Position numbers and translations under genes: made by a program. Below are positions 8,466 through 16,600 of a DNA stretch of 64,000 bases, in pieces. Location: assembly GCA_003797895.1 (NCBI GenBank), contig RKQB01000006.1, positions 186,001 through 250,000 on the forward strand. Reading direction: 5' to 3'. Under the pieces are notes generated by a model, which was given only the letters and a program-made list of their open reading frames with translations, was not told the origin of the DNA and did not search any database. This DNA is from Cyclobacteriaceae bacterium YHN15. GTDB lineage: Bacteria; Bacteroidota; Bacteroidia; Cytophagales; Cyclobacteriaceae. The first letter of the stretch is position 1, and every line of letters starts with the position of its first letter.

Positions 8466-10199
8466 CTATTTATCTACATTATTTTTCTCTTTTTCTTTGC
8501 TTTTATTTACCGGTTCAACCTCTTTTTCTATATTGTCGATGGGTAAACCTGGGGGTCTTGTCGGTTCAATAGTCAATTCTAGTATCCAACCTCCTCTTAT
8601 TGTGGTATCTTTATTGTTATTATCGTTTGGATTTTCAAGGTAATAAACCGGTTCCGCCTGTCTATTTTCATACATATTTGAGGTGTCCCATCTTCCGTTT
8701 TTATTTCTATCAATAATTGCCCTTATATAATAAACACCGGGATCTATATTCTTAAAAACAGCTGTATTATCCTCTTTAAGGTATTGTTCTGCTATTATCT
8801 CCTCTTTTTTATCCTGAATCTGTACGATGATTGGAAGTTCATTTGTATTCACCCTTACTTTTATCTCTTCTGCGAGTGTTTCTTTTTTCAGCTTTCTATA
8901 TGAAGTTTCAATTTTCTTTTCATTTGTTTGACCTTCAATGTCATAGAAAGTTGAATCAGAAGCGAAAAAAGTAAATGTTTCCTGTGAGATGCTATCTGGA
9001 ACTGTCCATTCAATTGTTAATTTGGTTCTATCTGAACTGTCTGGAAAGTATACCCAATCTTCTTTTATGTGTACTATAGAGGCTGTATCATATTTAAAAA
9101 GTAATGAATCATAGTTGATCCTTTGAATGGGCTTATTGTATTTCAGTTCGGCTGTTAGTTTATCTACAAAGTTTTTCTTTCCTCCTGTCTGTATTTCCAA
9201 GGCATCTTTTTTTCTTTCGCTTTCTAAAAATTTAGCATATAGCGTAGTATCTATCTTGAATCCAACAGAATCTGTTAAGGTTATCCTGACCTCAGTGCTA
9301 TCATTTCTTAATGTGGTATGATATAGTCTGATATTTTTTTCTGATAGGCTGTAGTAAAGCTCATTGTTCAATAATTCATGGTCTATCCTTATGTCTACAG
9401 GAAACTTGCTCAATACAATATCAAAGTTGGTTCCAATGTTGGTTGTTCTGTTTATTTTGAATTCACTTAAATCTGCCTTGTTTAAATAGAATTTAGCTCC
9501 TGTAATATCTTTTTCAATCCTTATGGTATCACTAAGGAAAGCGTAATTTTCTTGCTTTTCTTCTGCTTTAAGCGAATTGTTCGCATCATGCCAGGCATAG
9601 GCCAAATAATCCCCTGATTTTATATTTTCTATGATGAAATTTCCTACGGAATCTGTAGGAGCAATGTAATAGGGTGGAGCTGTTAGCACATTTGTGGTAT
9701 CTGTTAGCTCATATAATCCTACCAAAACATCTTTGAGTTTTGTTTCTCTTTGTATAAACATATAAGAAACGTTTCCTGAGAAAGTCAAACTGTCAATATC
9801 TGGACCTGTTGAAAAAACAAGTTTTAAATTCTCAGGTGGATTTCCTTCAGTAATGTCTTTTATTGTTTTTTGAAAATTGAATACATATGTCGTACTGTCC
9901 TCTATATCCTGATTCAGTTTTATAATCACCCTGTTCCTGTTGGTTGTTACCTCCATTTCTTCTTTTTTTATCCTTGGAGTGATGATTATTTGTTTGTTTG
10001 GGTTTTCGACTTTTACGTATTCGTCAAATTCTAATTCAATGATACTAGGTTTGGTGTTAATTGATCCCATTTCTGGAGTTATAGAGATAAGCTTTGGAGG
10101 ATCCTCATCCTTAGGTCCTCCCATAGGAGTACTTTGTTTTGCACAGGAAAACAGTGATATTATTAAAAATGTACCTAATATAGTATATAAATATTTCAT
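8466..10199 (-). CDS. Ig-like domain (SbsA-type) lipoprotein
   Basis: A 577-residue lipoprotein. The signal peptide ends in the lipobox LFSC with the cysteine near residue 19. An SbsA-type Ig-like domain follows (DEDPPKLISITPEMGS to about residue 110), then a long beta-rich region. A CarboxypepD-like segment near 470-540 contains IDRNKNGRWDTSNM, a calcium-binding-like loop. The tail is charged and lysine-rich. This architecture is a conserved Bacteroidota protein of unknown function. Its start overlaps the methyltransferase stop by 4 bases (ATGA), so the two are translationally coupled. An outer-membrane or surface role is inferred from the lipobox only. Confidence 0.85.
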   Translation of the reverse strand: MKYLYTILGTFLIISLFSCAKQSTPMGGPKDEDPPKLISITPEMGSINTKPSIIELEFDEYVKVENPNKQIIITPRIKKEEMEVTTNRNRVIIKLNQDIEDSTTYVFNFQKTIKDITEGNPPENLKLVFSTGPDIDSLTFSGNVSYMFIQRETKLKDVLVGLYELTDTTNVLTAPPYYIAPTDSVGNFIIENIKSGDYLAYAWHDANNSLKAEEKQENYAFLSDTIRIEKDITGAKFYLNKADLSEFKINRTTNIGTNFDIVLSKFPVDIRIDHELLNNELYYSLSEKNIRLYHTTLRNDSTEVRITLTDSVGFKIDTTLYAKFLESERKKDALEIQTGGKKNFVDKLTAELKYNKPIQRINYDSLLFKYDTASIVHIKEDWVYFPDSSDRTKLTIEWTVPDSISQETFTFFASDSTFYDIEGQTNEKKIETSYRKLKKETLAEEIKVRVNTNELPIIVQIQDKKEEIIAEQYLKEDNTAVFKNIDPGVYYIRAIIDRNKNGRWDTSNMYENRQAEPVYYLENPNDNNNKDTTIRGGWILELTIEPTRPPGLPIDNIEKEVEPVNKSKEKEKNNVDK

Positions 10200-11098
10200 T
10201 TTTTCTTTAAAATAAACAAAATACTTGAGTAGTTTGAATGATTATTTTTAGCTGATTTATTGGATATGAATCCATTAATAAATCCATTAATTAAATGTTT
10301 AATTGATGAAGATTGTGGATTTTTATATTTTTCAGACAATAGTGAGACATAATAGCTATCAAATAGCATAGGTTTTTTACCTTTAATTTCCATACCCATT
10401 TTATCTGCAAAAATCTGCATAGTTTCTTGAGTGAAATGGTAAAGATGTCTCGGTACATCCCAACCGGCCCATTTCTCACCATATAGCATTGAATCTTTTG
10501 AATTGTAATTAGGTACTGCTATGTATAAGGTTCCTTCATCTTCTAATAGCTCTACTAATTTTTTCCCTGTTTTCCTTAAACTATGTATATGTTCCAATAC
10601 ATGGAAAAGGGTTATTGCCTGGAATTTATTTGTTGTATCGATTTTCTTTAAATCAGAATACACTTTAATTTTTTTCTTTTTTGCTATTTTTCTAGCTGTT
10701 GGATTGGGTTCTATGCCCGTTACTTTCCAGTCATTATCCTTTGCCTCCTTAAGGAAATACCCGGTACCGCATCCAATATCCAATAAATTGCTTTTCTCTT
10801 TGTTAAATTCTTTCAACCATTTCAATTTTTGTTTGATGGTTATTTTTCTAACTATTTTGTAAAGAAGATTAGTGAGATTATTGGCTTTATCTTGATGGGA
10901 TATATAATTCTCAGATTGATAGTATTGAGATATACTTTTTTTTGTTGGTCTTGGATTGGTAAATATCAATTTGCAGTCTACGCATTGGCACAAGTAAAAT
11001 TTCTCCTTACTTACTGCAAAATCAGGCACCTCTTTAAAATTAAGAAAATGCCCGCTTTTGCATAGCGGGCATTTTTTCAATCTTTGTGAATATTCCAT
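10196..11098 (-). CDS. Class I SAM-dependent methyltransferase with N-terminal zinc ribbon
   Basis: 300 residues. The N-terminus has two cysteine pairs (CPLC near residue 10, then CQCVDC near 37), typical of a small zinc ribbon in this methyltransferase group. The SAM motif I LLDIGCGTGYFLKEA is near residue 105, ALTLFHVLEHI marks motif II, and a downstream segment reads DVPRHLYHF. The substrate is not known; relatives act on sugar-nucleotide or lipid intermediates. It starts on the last base of the mnmG stop (TAATG) and its end overlaps the lipoprotein start, so mnmG, this gene and the lipoprotein form a tightly packed unit. An 11-bp hairpin lies inside its first codons. Confidence 0.85.
   Translation of the reverse strand: MEYSQRLKKCPLCKSGHFLNFKEVPDFAVSKEKFYLCQCVDCKLIFTNPRPTKKSISQYYQSENYISHQDKANNLTNLLYKIVRKITIKQKLKWLKEFNKEKSNLLDIGCGTGYFLKEAKDNDWKVTGIEPNPTARKIAKKKKIKVYSDLKKIDTTNKFQAITLFHVLEHIHSLRKTGKKLVELLEDEGTLYIAVPNYNSKDSMLYGEKWAGWDVPRHLYHFTQETMQIFADKMGMEIKGKKPMLFDSYYVSLLSEKYKNPQSSSIKHLINGFINGFISNKSAKNNHSNYSSILFILKKK
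11045..11075. terminator. Perfect 11-bp hairpin inside the start of the methyltransferase gene
   Basis: Arms 11045-11055 and 11065-11075 pair perfectly around a 9-base loop, with a GC-rich core (GCCCGC/GCGGGC) and A/T runs on both outer sides. On either strand this has the shape of an intrinsic terminator. It lies 24-54 bases into the coding region and covers the CPLC zinc-ribbon codons. It could attenuate transcription from mnmG into the downstream genes; the similarity may be chance. Confidence 0.35.
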
Positions 11099-12963
11099 TA
11101 CCTTCCCAAGTAGACTGTTAAAATGGATAAATCTGCTGGTGAAACCCCACTTATCCTTGATGCTTGGCCTAGTGTTTCGGGCTTGATTTTATTCAGTTTT
11201 TGTTTGCCTTCAGCCGATAAAGCTGGAATGGATATATAATCAAAACTTACAGGTATTTTGAAGTTTTCCATATTGTTCAGTTTCTCTACCATTTGCTGTT
11301 CTTTTTCTATATAGCTTTCGTATTTGATCTGAATTTCTGCCTGTTCTAATACCTCTTTCTTGTACCTAGATAGATATTTTTTCAGATCTCCATCCAGAGC
11401 CATTACTTCCTGTAAGCCAATTTGTGGCCTTTTAAGCAATTTTTCTACCGTTATTTTTTCTTTGATAGTAGCAGTATCAAATTCTCCCAATCCCACATTG
11501 ATTAAATCCGGTGTTAATTTCTTTTGTTTTAAATCATTGATCAGCCTACCTGTTTCTGATTTCTTATCCATCATTTTTTCCAATCTTGTATCATCAGCCA
11601 ATCCGATTTGATGACCTAGTTGAGTCAGTCTCAAATCTGCGTTATCCTGTCTCAACAAGAGTCTGAATTCTGCTCTTGAGGTAAACATTCTATATGGTTC
11701 TTCTGTACCTTTGTTGATCAGATCGTCAATAAGTACACCTATGTAAGCATCTGATCTTTTTAACACAAAAGGATCATTTTCTTTTACTTTTCTAGCTGCA
11801 TTGATTCCTGCTATTAATCCTTGAGATGCAGCTTCTTCATATCCTGTGGTACCGTTGATTTGACCCGCAAAAAATAAATTTTCAATCAAATGAGTCTCTA
11901 GAGTCAGTTTTAATTGTGTTGGTGGAAAGAAATCATATTCAATGGCATATCCTGGTCTGAACATTTTGGCTGTTTCAAAGCCTGGTATTTTTCTCAATGC
12001 AGCATATTGCACATCTTCCGGCAAAGATGTTGAGAATCCATTGACATATATTTCAACTGTATCCCATCCTTCCGGTTCAACGAATATCTGATGCCTTTCC
12101 CTTTCTGCAAATCGGTTGATTTTATCTTCAATTGAAGGACAATATCTTGGTCCTAGACCCTGAATCCTGCCATTGAACATTGGAGATCGGTCAAAACCTG
12201 TTTCTAAAGTGTTGTGTACCTCTTTATTGGTGTAGGTTATCCAACAGTTCCTTTGTTTTCCCAAAGGCTTTGTTTCATCTGAATAGGAGAATTTTTCCGG
12301 ATGCATGTCTCCTTCCTGAACTTCCATTTTTGAATAATCCAAAGATCTCCCATCCACTCTTGGCGGGGTTCCTGTTTTCATTCTTCCTGCTTCAAAGCCT
12401 AAAGAAACCAATTGTTCTGTAATCCCCTTTGCGGCTGATTCACCTGTTCTACCTCCCCCGAATTGTTTCTCACCTATGTGGATGATGCCATTTAAGAAGG
12501 TCCCATTGGTAAGAACTACGGATTTTGCCATTATTTCCAAGCCAATGCCCGTTCTGACTCCTTTTACTTTATTATCTTTAACGACTAAACCACTGACCAT
12601 TTCCTGCCAAAAATCCACATTTGGTGTTCTTTCCAGTGCTAATCTCCATTCTTCAGCAAAGCGCATCCTGTCATTTTGAGTTCTCGGTGACCACATGGCA
12701 GGACCCTTGGATCTATTAAGCATCCTAAACTGAATCATGGATTTGTCAGAGATGATCCCTGACATTCCCCCCAAGGCGTCTATTTCTCTTACAATCTGAC
12801 CCTTTGCAACACCCCCCATTGCCGGGTTGCATGACATTTGGGCGATTGTATTCATATTCATGGTGCAAAGCAAGACCTTTGCGCCAATTTTGGCGGCGGA
12901 ATGCGCTGCTTCACAACCTGCATGTCCCGCCCCCACTACAATAACATCATATATTGGAAACAT
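11098..12963 (-). CDS. mnmG: tRNA uridine-5-carboxymethylaminomethyl synthesis enzyme MnmG (GidA)
   Basis: FAD protein that, with MnmE, modifies the wobble uridine of certain tRNAs. It has 621 residues, normal for the family. The dinucleotide motif VVGAGHAGCEAA is near residue 9, SCNPAMGGVAKGQ near 45, GRTGESAAKG near 172, and the conserved C-terminal helical domain ends ISGVSPADLSILTVYL. The chosen start is the ATG at 12961-12963 (MFPIYDV). An upstream in-frame GTG at 12996 adds MFHVKHLKRNN, but those codons are simply the parS palindrome, so that extension is not credible. Location next to parS sites agrees with the frequent origin-proximal position of gidA. Confidence 0.95.
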   Translation of the reverse strand: MFPIYDVIVVGAGHAGCEAAHSAAKIGAKVLLCTMNMNTIAQMSCNPAMGGVAKGQIVREIDALGGMSGIISDKSMIQFRMLNRSKGPAMWSPRTQNDRMRFAEEWRLALERTPNVDFWQEMVSGLVVKDNKVKGVRTGIGLEIMAKSVVLTNGTFLNGIIHIGEKQFGGGRTGESAAKGITEQLVSLGFEAGRMKTGTPPRVDGRSLDYSKMEVQEGDMHPEKFSYSDETKPLGKQRNCWITYTNKEVHNTLETGFDRSPMFNGRIQGLGPRYCPSIEDKINRFAERERHQIFVEPEGWDTVEIYVNGFSTSLPEDVQYAALRKIPGFETAKMFRPGYAIEYDFFPPTQLKLTLETHLIENLFFAGQINGTTGYEEAASQGLIAGINAARKVKENDPFVLKRSDAYIGVLIDDLINKGTEEPYRMFTSRAEFRLLLRQDNADLRLTQLGHQIGLADDTRLEKMMDKKSETGRLINDLKQKKLTPDLINVGLGEFDTATIKEKITVEKLLKRPQIGLQEVMALDGDLKKYLSRYKKEVLEQAEIQIKYESYIEKEQQMVEKLNNMENFKIPVSFDYISIPALSAEGKQKLNKIKPETLGQASRISGVSPADLSILTVYLGR

Positions 12964-12979
12964 ATTATTCCTTTTTAAG

Positions 12980-12995
12980 TGTTTCACGTGAAACA
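12980..12995. promoter_or_regulatory. parS site (ParB/Spo0J binding palindrome), site 1
   Basis: TGTTTCACGTGAAACA is a perfect 16-base palindrome identical to the widely conserved chromosomal parS consensus. It lies between mnmG and ybeY, 17 bases upstream of the mnmG ATG. parS sites load ParB for chromosome segregation and SMC recruitment and are concentrated near the replication origin. Confidence 0.85.
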
Positions 12996-13030
12996 CCTGA
13001 TTATTGATTTCTTATTTTTCAATGTATTAC

Positions 13031-13046
13031 TGTTCCACGTGGAACA
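13031..13046. promoter_or_regulatory. parS site, site 2 (C/G variant)
   Basis: TGTTCCACGTGGAACA is a perfect palindrome that differs from site 1 only at the symmetric fifth positions from each end. It lies 51 bases from site 1 and one base downstream of the ybeY stop codon. The spacing puts both sites in the same short intergenic region. No parA or parB gene is in the window. Confidence 0.78.
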
Positions 13047-13047
13047 C

Positions 13048-13470
13048 TTAATTGTCAAACATAGCCATAGCCTTTTCTTCCATCTTCCTCATATTGGATC
13101 TGTCTGTATCCAGTTTATCCTTATAACCCATCAAATGTAACAGACCGTGACTAATTACTCTTTGCAATTCCTTCTCAAAGTCTACATGCTCTTTCTCGGC
13201 ATTTTCCTTAACTCTTTCTATGCTGATGAAAATATCGCCTTCAATATTGCCTTCATTTTCTGAGTTGTCGAATGTTATTATGTCTGTATAGGTTTTGTGA
13301 TTGAGGTAATCCACATTGATTTGATATAAGTATTCATCGCTGCAAAATATATAATTGAGATCTTTAATTTTCAATCCTTTTGTCTCTGCTATAGATTTTA
13401 GCCAAATTTTGTATTTATTCTTTCCCTTTAAAGAATACTTGATATCTTCTTCAAAAAACAAAATAGCCAT
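13048..13470 (-). CDS. ybeY: Endoribonuclease YbeY / rRNA maturation factor
   Basis: A metal-dependent RNase needed for 16S rRNA 3'-end maturation and ribosome quality control. It has 140 residues. The family signature SHGLLHLMGYKD is near residue 108, and the conserved DIITFDNSE near 62 precedes it. Two of the three histidines of the H-x3-H-x5-H motif are present. The third position is occupied by the KDKLDTD stretch instead of the usual histidine, which I recall as typical for Bacteroidota. It ends next to the second parS site and starts 2 bases from the stop of the anti-sigma-type ATPase, suggesting co-transcription. Confidence 0.88.
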   Translation of the reverse strand: MAILFFEEDIKYSLKGKNKYKIWLKSIAETKGLKIKDLNYIFCSDEYLYQINVDYLNHKTYTDIITFDNSENEGNIEGDIFISIERVKENAEKEHVDFEKELQRVISHGLLHLMGYKDKLDTDRSNMRKMEEKAMAMFDN

Positions 13471-13471
13471 G

Positions 13472-13870
13472 TCACATGTAAAAAGTTAAAACAGTCTTTC
13501 TTCCCTTTTCTTCAAACTTCACTTCATCGGAAAGATGTTTCATGATGAAAATTCCTCTTCCACCGGATTTTTCTAAATTTTCAGGAGCAGTAGGATCTTC
13601 TAAATGTTCATAATCAAATCCGGGACCTTGATCTTTTATGATAAACTGTACATGATTTTCATCAAGGTGTAATTCCAAATCTACTGTTTTTTCAATATCC
13701 AGTTTGTTACCATGTATGATGGCGTTGGTGACGCATTCAGTTACAGAAATCATTATATTTCCATAGATGTCTTCATTGATTGCGTATTTATCCCTTGCAT
13801 TATCAATAAAGCTTTCTATGATTTTTATATTCTCAATTAGAGAAGGGATAGAAATTTTAATAGATTTCAT
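13472..13870 (-). CDS. Anti-sigma-factor-type ATP-binding protein (HATPase_c, RsbW-like)
   Basis: 132 residues consisting of a single GHKL ATPase fold. The N box SVTECVTNAIIHGN lies near residue 42-55, the G1 box IKDQGPGFD near 82, and the G2 box GGRGIFIMKHLSDEV near 103. Such small ATPases act as kinase/anti-sigma switches together with STAS anti-anti-sigma proteins; no STAS gene is adjacent. It is followed directly by ybeY. The target sigma factor cannot be told from the sequence. Confidence 0.85.
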   Translation of the reverse strand: MKSIKISIPSLIENIKIIESFIDNARDKYAINEDIYGNIMISVTECVTNAIIHGNKLDIEKTVDLELHLDENHVQFIIKDQGPGFDYEHLEDPTAPENLEKSGGRGIFIMKHLSDEVKFEEKGRKTVLTFYM

Positions 13871-13895
13871 GAATCTTTTATAGATAATTCGTTAA

Positions 13896-14672
13896 TTAAT
13901 TCTCTTTTTTATTGTCAATTTCAATCAATATCGGACAATGATCTGAATGATGAACGTCCGGTAAAATAACTGAATTCTTTACCAATTCTTTCATTGGTCC
14001 AGTAGTCATGTGATAGTCTATGCGCCATCCCAGGTTTTTTGCCCTTGAACCGGCCCTGTAACTCCACCAGGTGTAATGATGTGGATCCTTGTTGTACAAT
14101 CTGAAAGAGTCTACAAATCCAGATTCGGTAAATTTATCCATCCATGCTCTTTCCTCTGGTAAGAAACCTGATGAGTTTTTGTTGGAAATAGGGTTATGTA
14201 TGTCTATGGGTTTATGACAAATATTATAATCACCACTCATGATCAAATTAGGGAATTTTTCCATTAAATCCATTGAATACCCGTAAATATCATCCAGGAA
14301 CTGGTATTTGAAGTCTTGCCTGATATCTCCGGTAGTACCTGATGGGAAATAGGCAGAAATAAAAGAGAATCCTTCATAATCTGCCCTAATCATTCTTCCT
14401 TCATCATCGTATACGGGATAATCCATTCCATAGGTGACATTTTTTGGTTTTTCCTTGCTGAATATAGCAACGCCACTGTAACCTTTTTTTACTGCCGGAA
14501 ACCAATATATATGATAACCCATGTCCTCAAAAATGGATTTATCAATTTGGTTTTCCATGGCCTTAACTTCTTGTAAACCAATAATATCCGGATCTGTCTC
14601 TTTCAACCAATCTGCAAAACCTTTGTTTAAGGCCGCCCGGATACCATTAATATTGTAGGATACAATTTTCAT
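13896..14672 (-). CDS. xth: Exodeoxyribonuclease III
   Basis: AP endonuclease/3'-5' exonuclease of base excision repair. It has 258 residues, normal length. MKIVSYNINGIRAALNKG at the N-terminus holds the metal-binding asparagine, LQEVKA near residue 37 the catalytic glutamate, SGDYNICH near 146 the aspartate/asparagine pair, and VHHSDHCPILIEI near the C-terminus the catalytic aspartate-histidine. It is separated from neighbours by about 30 bases on both sides and reads in the same direction, so it may belong to the same loosely packed row. Confidence 0.93.
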   Translation of the reverse strand: MKIVSYNINGIRAALNKGFADWLKETDPDIIGLQEVKAMENQIDKSIFEDMGYHIYWFPAVKKGYSGVAIFSKEKPKNVTYGMDYPVYDDEGRMIRADYEGFSFISAYFPSGTTGDIRQDFKYQFLDDIYGYSMDLMEKFPNLIMSGDYNICHKPIDIHNPISNKNSSGFLPEERAWMDKFTESGFVDSFRLYNKDPHHYTWWSYRAGSRAKNLGWRIDYHMTTGPMKELVKNSVILPDVHHSDHCPILIEIDNKKEN

Positions 14673-14703
14673 TAAATAGAGATTATAAAACCTTGATTAC
14701 CTT

Positions 14704-15066
14704 TTACTTAATTTCAATATCAAACTCCTTTTCGAAATATTCCAATACTTGTATTTTCAATAATTTTTCCTGTTCAAGTATATCGAAATGTGGTAACTTT
14801 TTCATTAATTTCCAATGTGGCCAACCATCCTGATCAATGTAATCCAATTCATAAAATCCTGCCAAACTCAACACCTTGCAAATGGCTATATGCATTAAGT
14901 CCTGCTTTTGCTCTTTGGAAAAGTTTTTATTACCCTGCCCAAGTTCCTGTACTCCAATCAGAAATAATACACCATTTAGGTCATTTGGTTTTTTACCAAT
15001 CAATTCCTGAAGGCCTAAGAGTAACTTTCCCCAACGCTTTTCAAGATCAAGTTCTTTTTTAAACAT
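14704..15066 (-). CDS. Conserved hypothetical protein, 120 residues
   Basis: I do not recognise a named domain. The protein is soluble and charged, mainly helical by appearance. Landmarks are RWGKLLLGLQELIGKKP near residue 10, NGVLFLIGVQELGQG near 32, and a tryptophan/proline-rich DQDGWPHWKLMKKLPHFD near 80. The longer in-frame start at 15105 would put 13 extra residues inside the upstream gene. The ATG at 15064-15066 gives an 8-base overlap with the AhpD-like gene and is preferred. It looks like a Bacteroidota-restricted family co-transcribed with the AhpD-like gene. Confidence 0.7.
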   Translation of the reverse strand: MFKKELDLEKRWGKLLLGLQELIGKKPNDLNGVLFLIGVQELGQGNKNFSKEQKQDLMHIAICKVLSLAGFYELDYIDQDGWPHWKLMKKLPHFDILEQEKLLKIQVLEYFEKEFDIEIK

Positions 15067-15415
15067 TCTTTTTTCCCTCTTTTTCCAATAATTCCCAATA
15101 TTCAACGGCTCTCCTTAAATGCGGAATCACTATGGACCCCCCAATAATGGTCGCTATGGAAAACACTTCAAATATTTCCTCTTTTTTCAATCCTGCCTCA
15201 AATGATTTTCCAAGGTGATATTTGATGCAATCGTCGCACCGAAGCACCATCGAACAGGCCAGCCCAATCATTTCTTTGGTTTTCACATCCAAAGCCCCTT
15301 CGGCGTAGGTATTTGTGTCAAGATTGAAAAATCTTTTGATCACTTTATTATCAGAAGCCATGATTTTATCATTCATTTCGCTTCTATAAGTGTTGAATTC
15401 TTCTATTAAATTCAT
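15059..15415 (-). CDS. Carboxymuconolactone decarboxylase / AhpD-like protein
   Basis: 118 residues with the AhpD-like fold signature GLACSMVLRCDDCIKYHLGKS (cysteine pair CDDC near residue 56 and a histidine four residues on, the usual proton-relay set). Proteins of this group act as alkylhydroperoxidase-like thiol enzymes or as gamma-carboxymuconolactone decarboxylases. The CxxC plus histidine favours the peroxidase-like type; the substrate is unknown. It overlaps the downstream hypothetical gene and lies opposite comF, with a short inverted repeat between them. Confidence 0.82.
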   Translation of the reverse strand: MNLIEEFNTYRSEMNDKIMASDNKVIKRFFNLDTNTYAEGALDVKTKEMIGLACSMVLRCDDCIKYHLGKSFEAGLKKEEIFEVFSIATIIGGSIVIPHLRRAVEYWELLEKEGKKNV

Positions 15416-15437
15416 TAATTTTTAGGATATTATTATA

Positions 15438-15456
15438 ACCTGTAAATATAACAGGT
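15438..15456. promoter_or_regulatory. Inverted repeat between divergent ahpD-like and comF genes
   Basis: ACCTGT (15438-15443) and ACAGGT (15451-15456) are exact complements with a 7-base AT spacer. They lie 23 bases upstream of the ahpD-like start and 39 bases upstream of comF. The position suits an operator for either gene. No matching regulator can be named. Confidence 0.35.
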
Positions 15457-15494
15457 ATTTTACAGTCATTCATTTTTAACAATTCATTTTGGAT

Positions 15495-16190
15495 ATGCAT
15501 TTCCCTTTTTTGGAAGATTTTTTATCCTTGGTTTTTCCCAAAACCTGTTGCCTTTGCAGAAGGAGTCTTTTTGATTTCGAGGATCAGTTGTGTAAAATCT
15601 GTATTTCGAAGCTTCCCATTACCAATTACCACCTTAGACCCCAAAACAATGACCTTGTGGTGAAGCTGATGGGACTGACCCAGCCCAATTTGGTAATGGC
15701 GTTTTTGAGGTTTAGCAAGAAAGGCGATAGTCAGAAAATTCTGCACCAGCTCAAATATAAAAACAGGCCCGAAATTGGTGTGGAACTGGGAAGAATATAT
15801 GGAAATCTTTTGAAGGAATCTGGCTTTGATAAGGAATGGGACCAAATCACCCCTGTTCCATTACATTCTTTGAAGCAAAAAAGAAGAGGGTATAATCAAA
15901 GTGAACAGTTTGCCTTGGGCATCAGCGAAGCCCTGAATATACCCATTAGACTTTCCCTTAAAAGAATTCAGTTTACCGAAACCCAAACCAGGAAGTCCAG
16001 AATGGAGCGTATTGAAAATGTTTCTAATGTGTTTGTCCTGGAAGAAAATCATGAAGTGGAAAATCAAAAAATTCTACTCGTGGATGATGTTATGACCACA
16101 GGGGCCACACTATCCACTTGTGCCAATGTGCTGCTCGATGGAAAATCCAAACTTGTGGATATGGCTGTCATTGCAGCTGGTAAAAGCTAA
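15495..16190 (+). CDS. comF: ComF-family phosphoribosyltransferase-like protein
   Basis: 231 residues. An N-terminal cysteine cluster (CCLC near residue 18 and CKIC near 36) forms the zinc finger typical of ComF. The C-terminal PRTase domain carries the PRPP-binding loop ILLVDDVMTTGATL near residue 192. ComF is needed for DNA uptake in naturally competent bacteria; relatives are widespread in non-competent ones with unclear role. The track-like earlier TTG at 15489 is only two codons ahead of the ATG at 15495, which is preferred. It is monocistronic and divergent from the ahpD-like gene. Confidence 0.88.
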   Translation: MHFPFLEDFLSLVFPKTCCLCRRSLFDFEDQLCKICISKLPITNYHLRPQNNDLVVKLMGLTQPNLVMAFLRFSKKGDSQKILHQLKYKNRPEIGVELGRIYGNLLKESGFDKEWDQITPVPLHSLKQKRRGYNQSEQFALGISEALNIPIRLSLKRIQFTETQTRKSRMERIENVSNVFVLEENHEVENQKILLVDDVMTTGATLSTCANVLLDGKSKLVDMAVIAAGKS

Positions 16191-16261
16191 TAAATTGTAA
16201 TCAAAAAAATTTGACACAAAAAAATAAAGGTCTCTATTTATTCAAAAATCGTCATTTTGAC

Positions 16262-16590
16262 CTATTTTGTTTACAGGGAATGTTTACCTTATATTGAATA
16301 CTTCAAATCTGGGTGACTATGAAAAATTAAGTTTTGACTTGATCAAGCGTGGATTAGGGGTGCATTGTGGAGAATGTGGGGCATATAATAAGACACCCAA
16401 CCACGTATTTCTTTCCTGGTTTGAGGATGTGTTGGATGTACTCCATCAAAACGGGATAGGTTTCGGTATCTGGGAATTTTCAGTTGCTTTTGGTATTCTT
16501 AATTCAGGCCGTCAAGATGTGGCATATCAGGATTGGTACGGGCAAAAACTTGACCGGAAATACCTCAATTTACTCATGAAATATACCTAA
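16262..16590 (+). pseudogene. C-terminal relic of a GH5 glycoside hydrolase
   Basis: About 107 codons remain open. They match, from memory, the last quarter of family 5 cellulase-like enzymes: GVHCGECGAYNKTPNHVFL, then GIGFGIWEFSVAFGILNSGR near residue 68, and DVAYQDWYGQKLDRKYLNLL at the end. The catalytic (beta/alpha)8 core upstream is missing. An in-frame TGA lies at 16258-16260, and only a TTG codon could start translation. The adjacent comF and TPM genes are intact, so this is a decayed fragment, not an assembly break. Confidence 0.7.
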
Positions 16591-16600
16591 AGCCCTACCC

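Noticed and set aside
12964..12996. N-terminal extension of MnmG from a GTG at 12996
   Set aside because: The added residues are the translation of the parS palindrome; the ATG at 12963 gives the normal family start.
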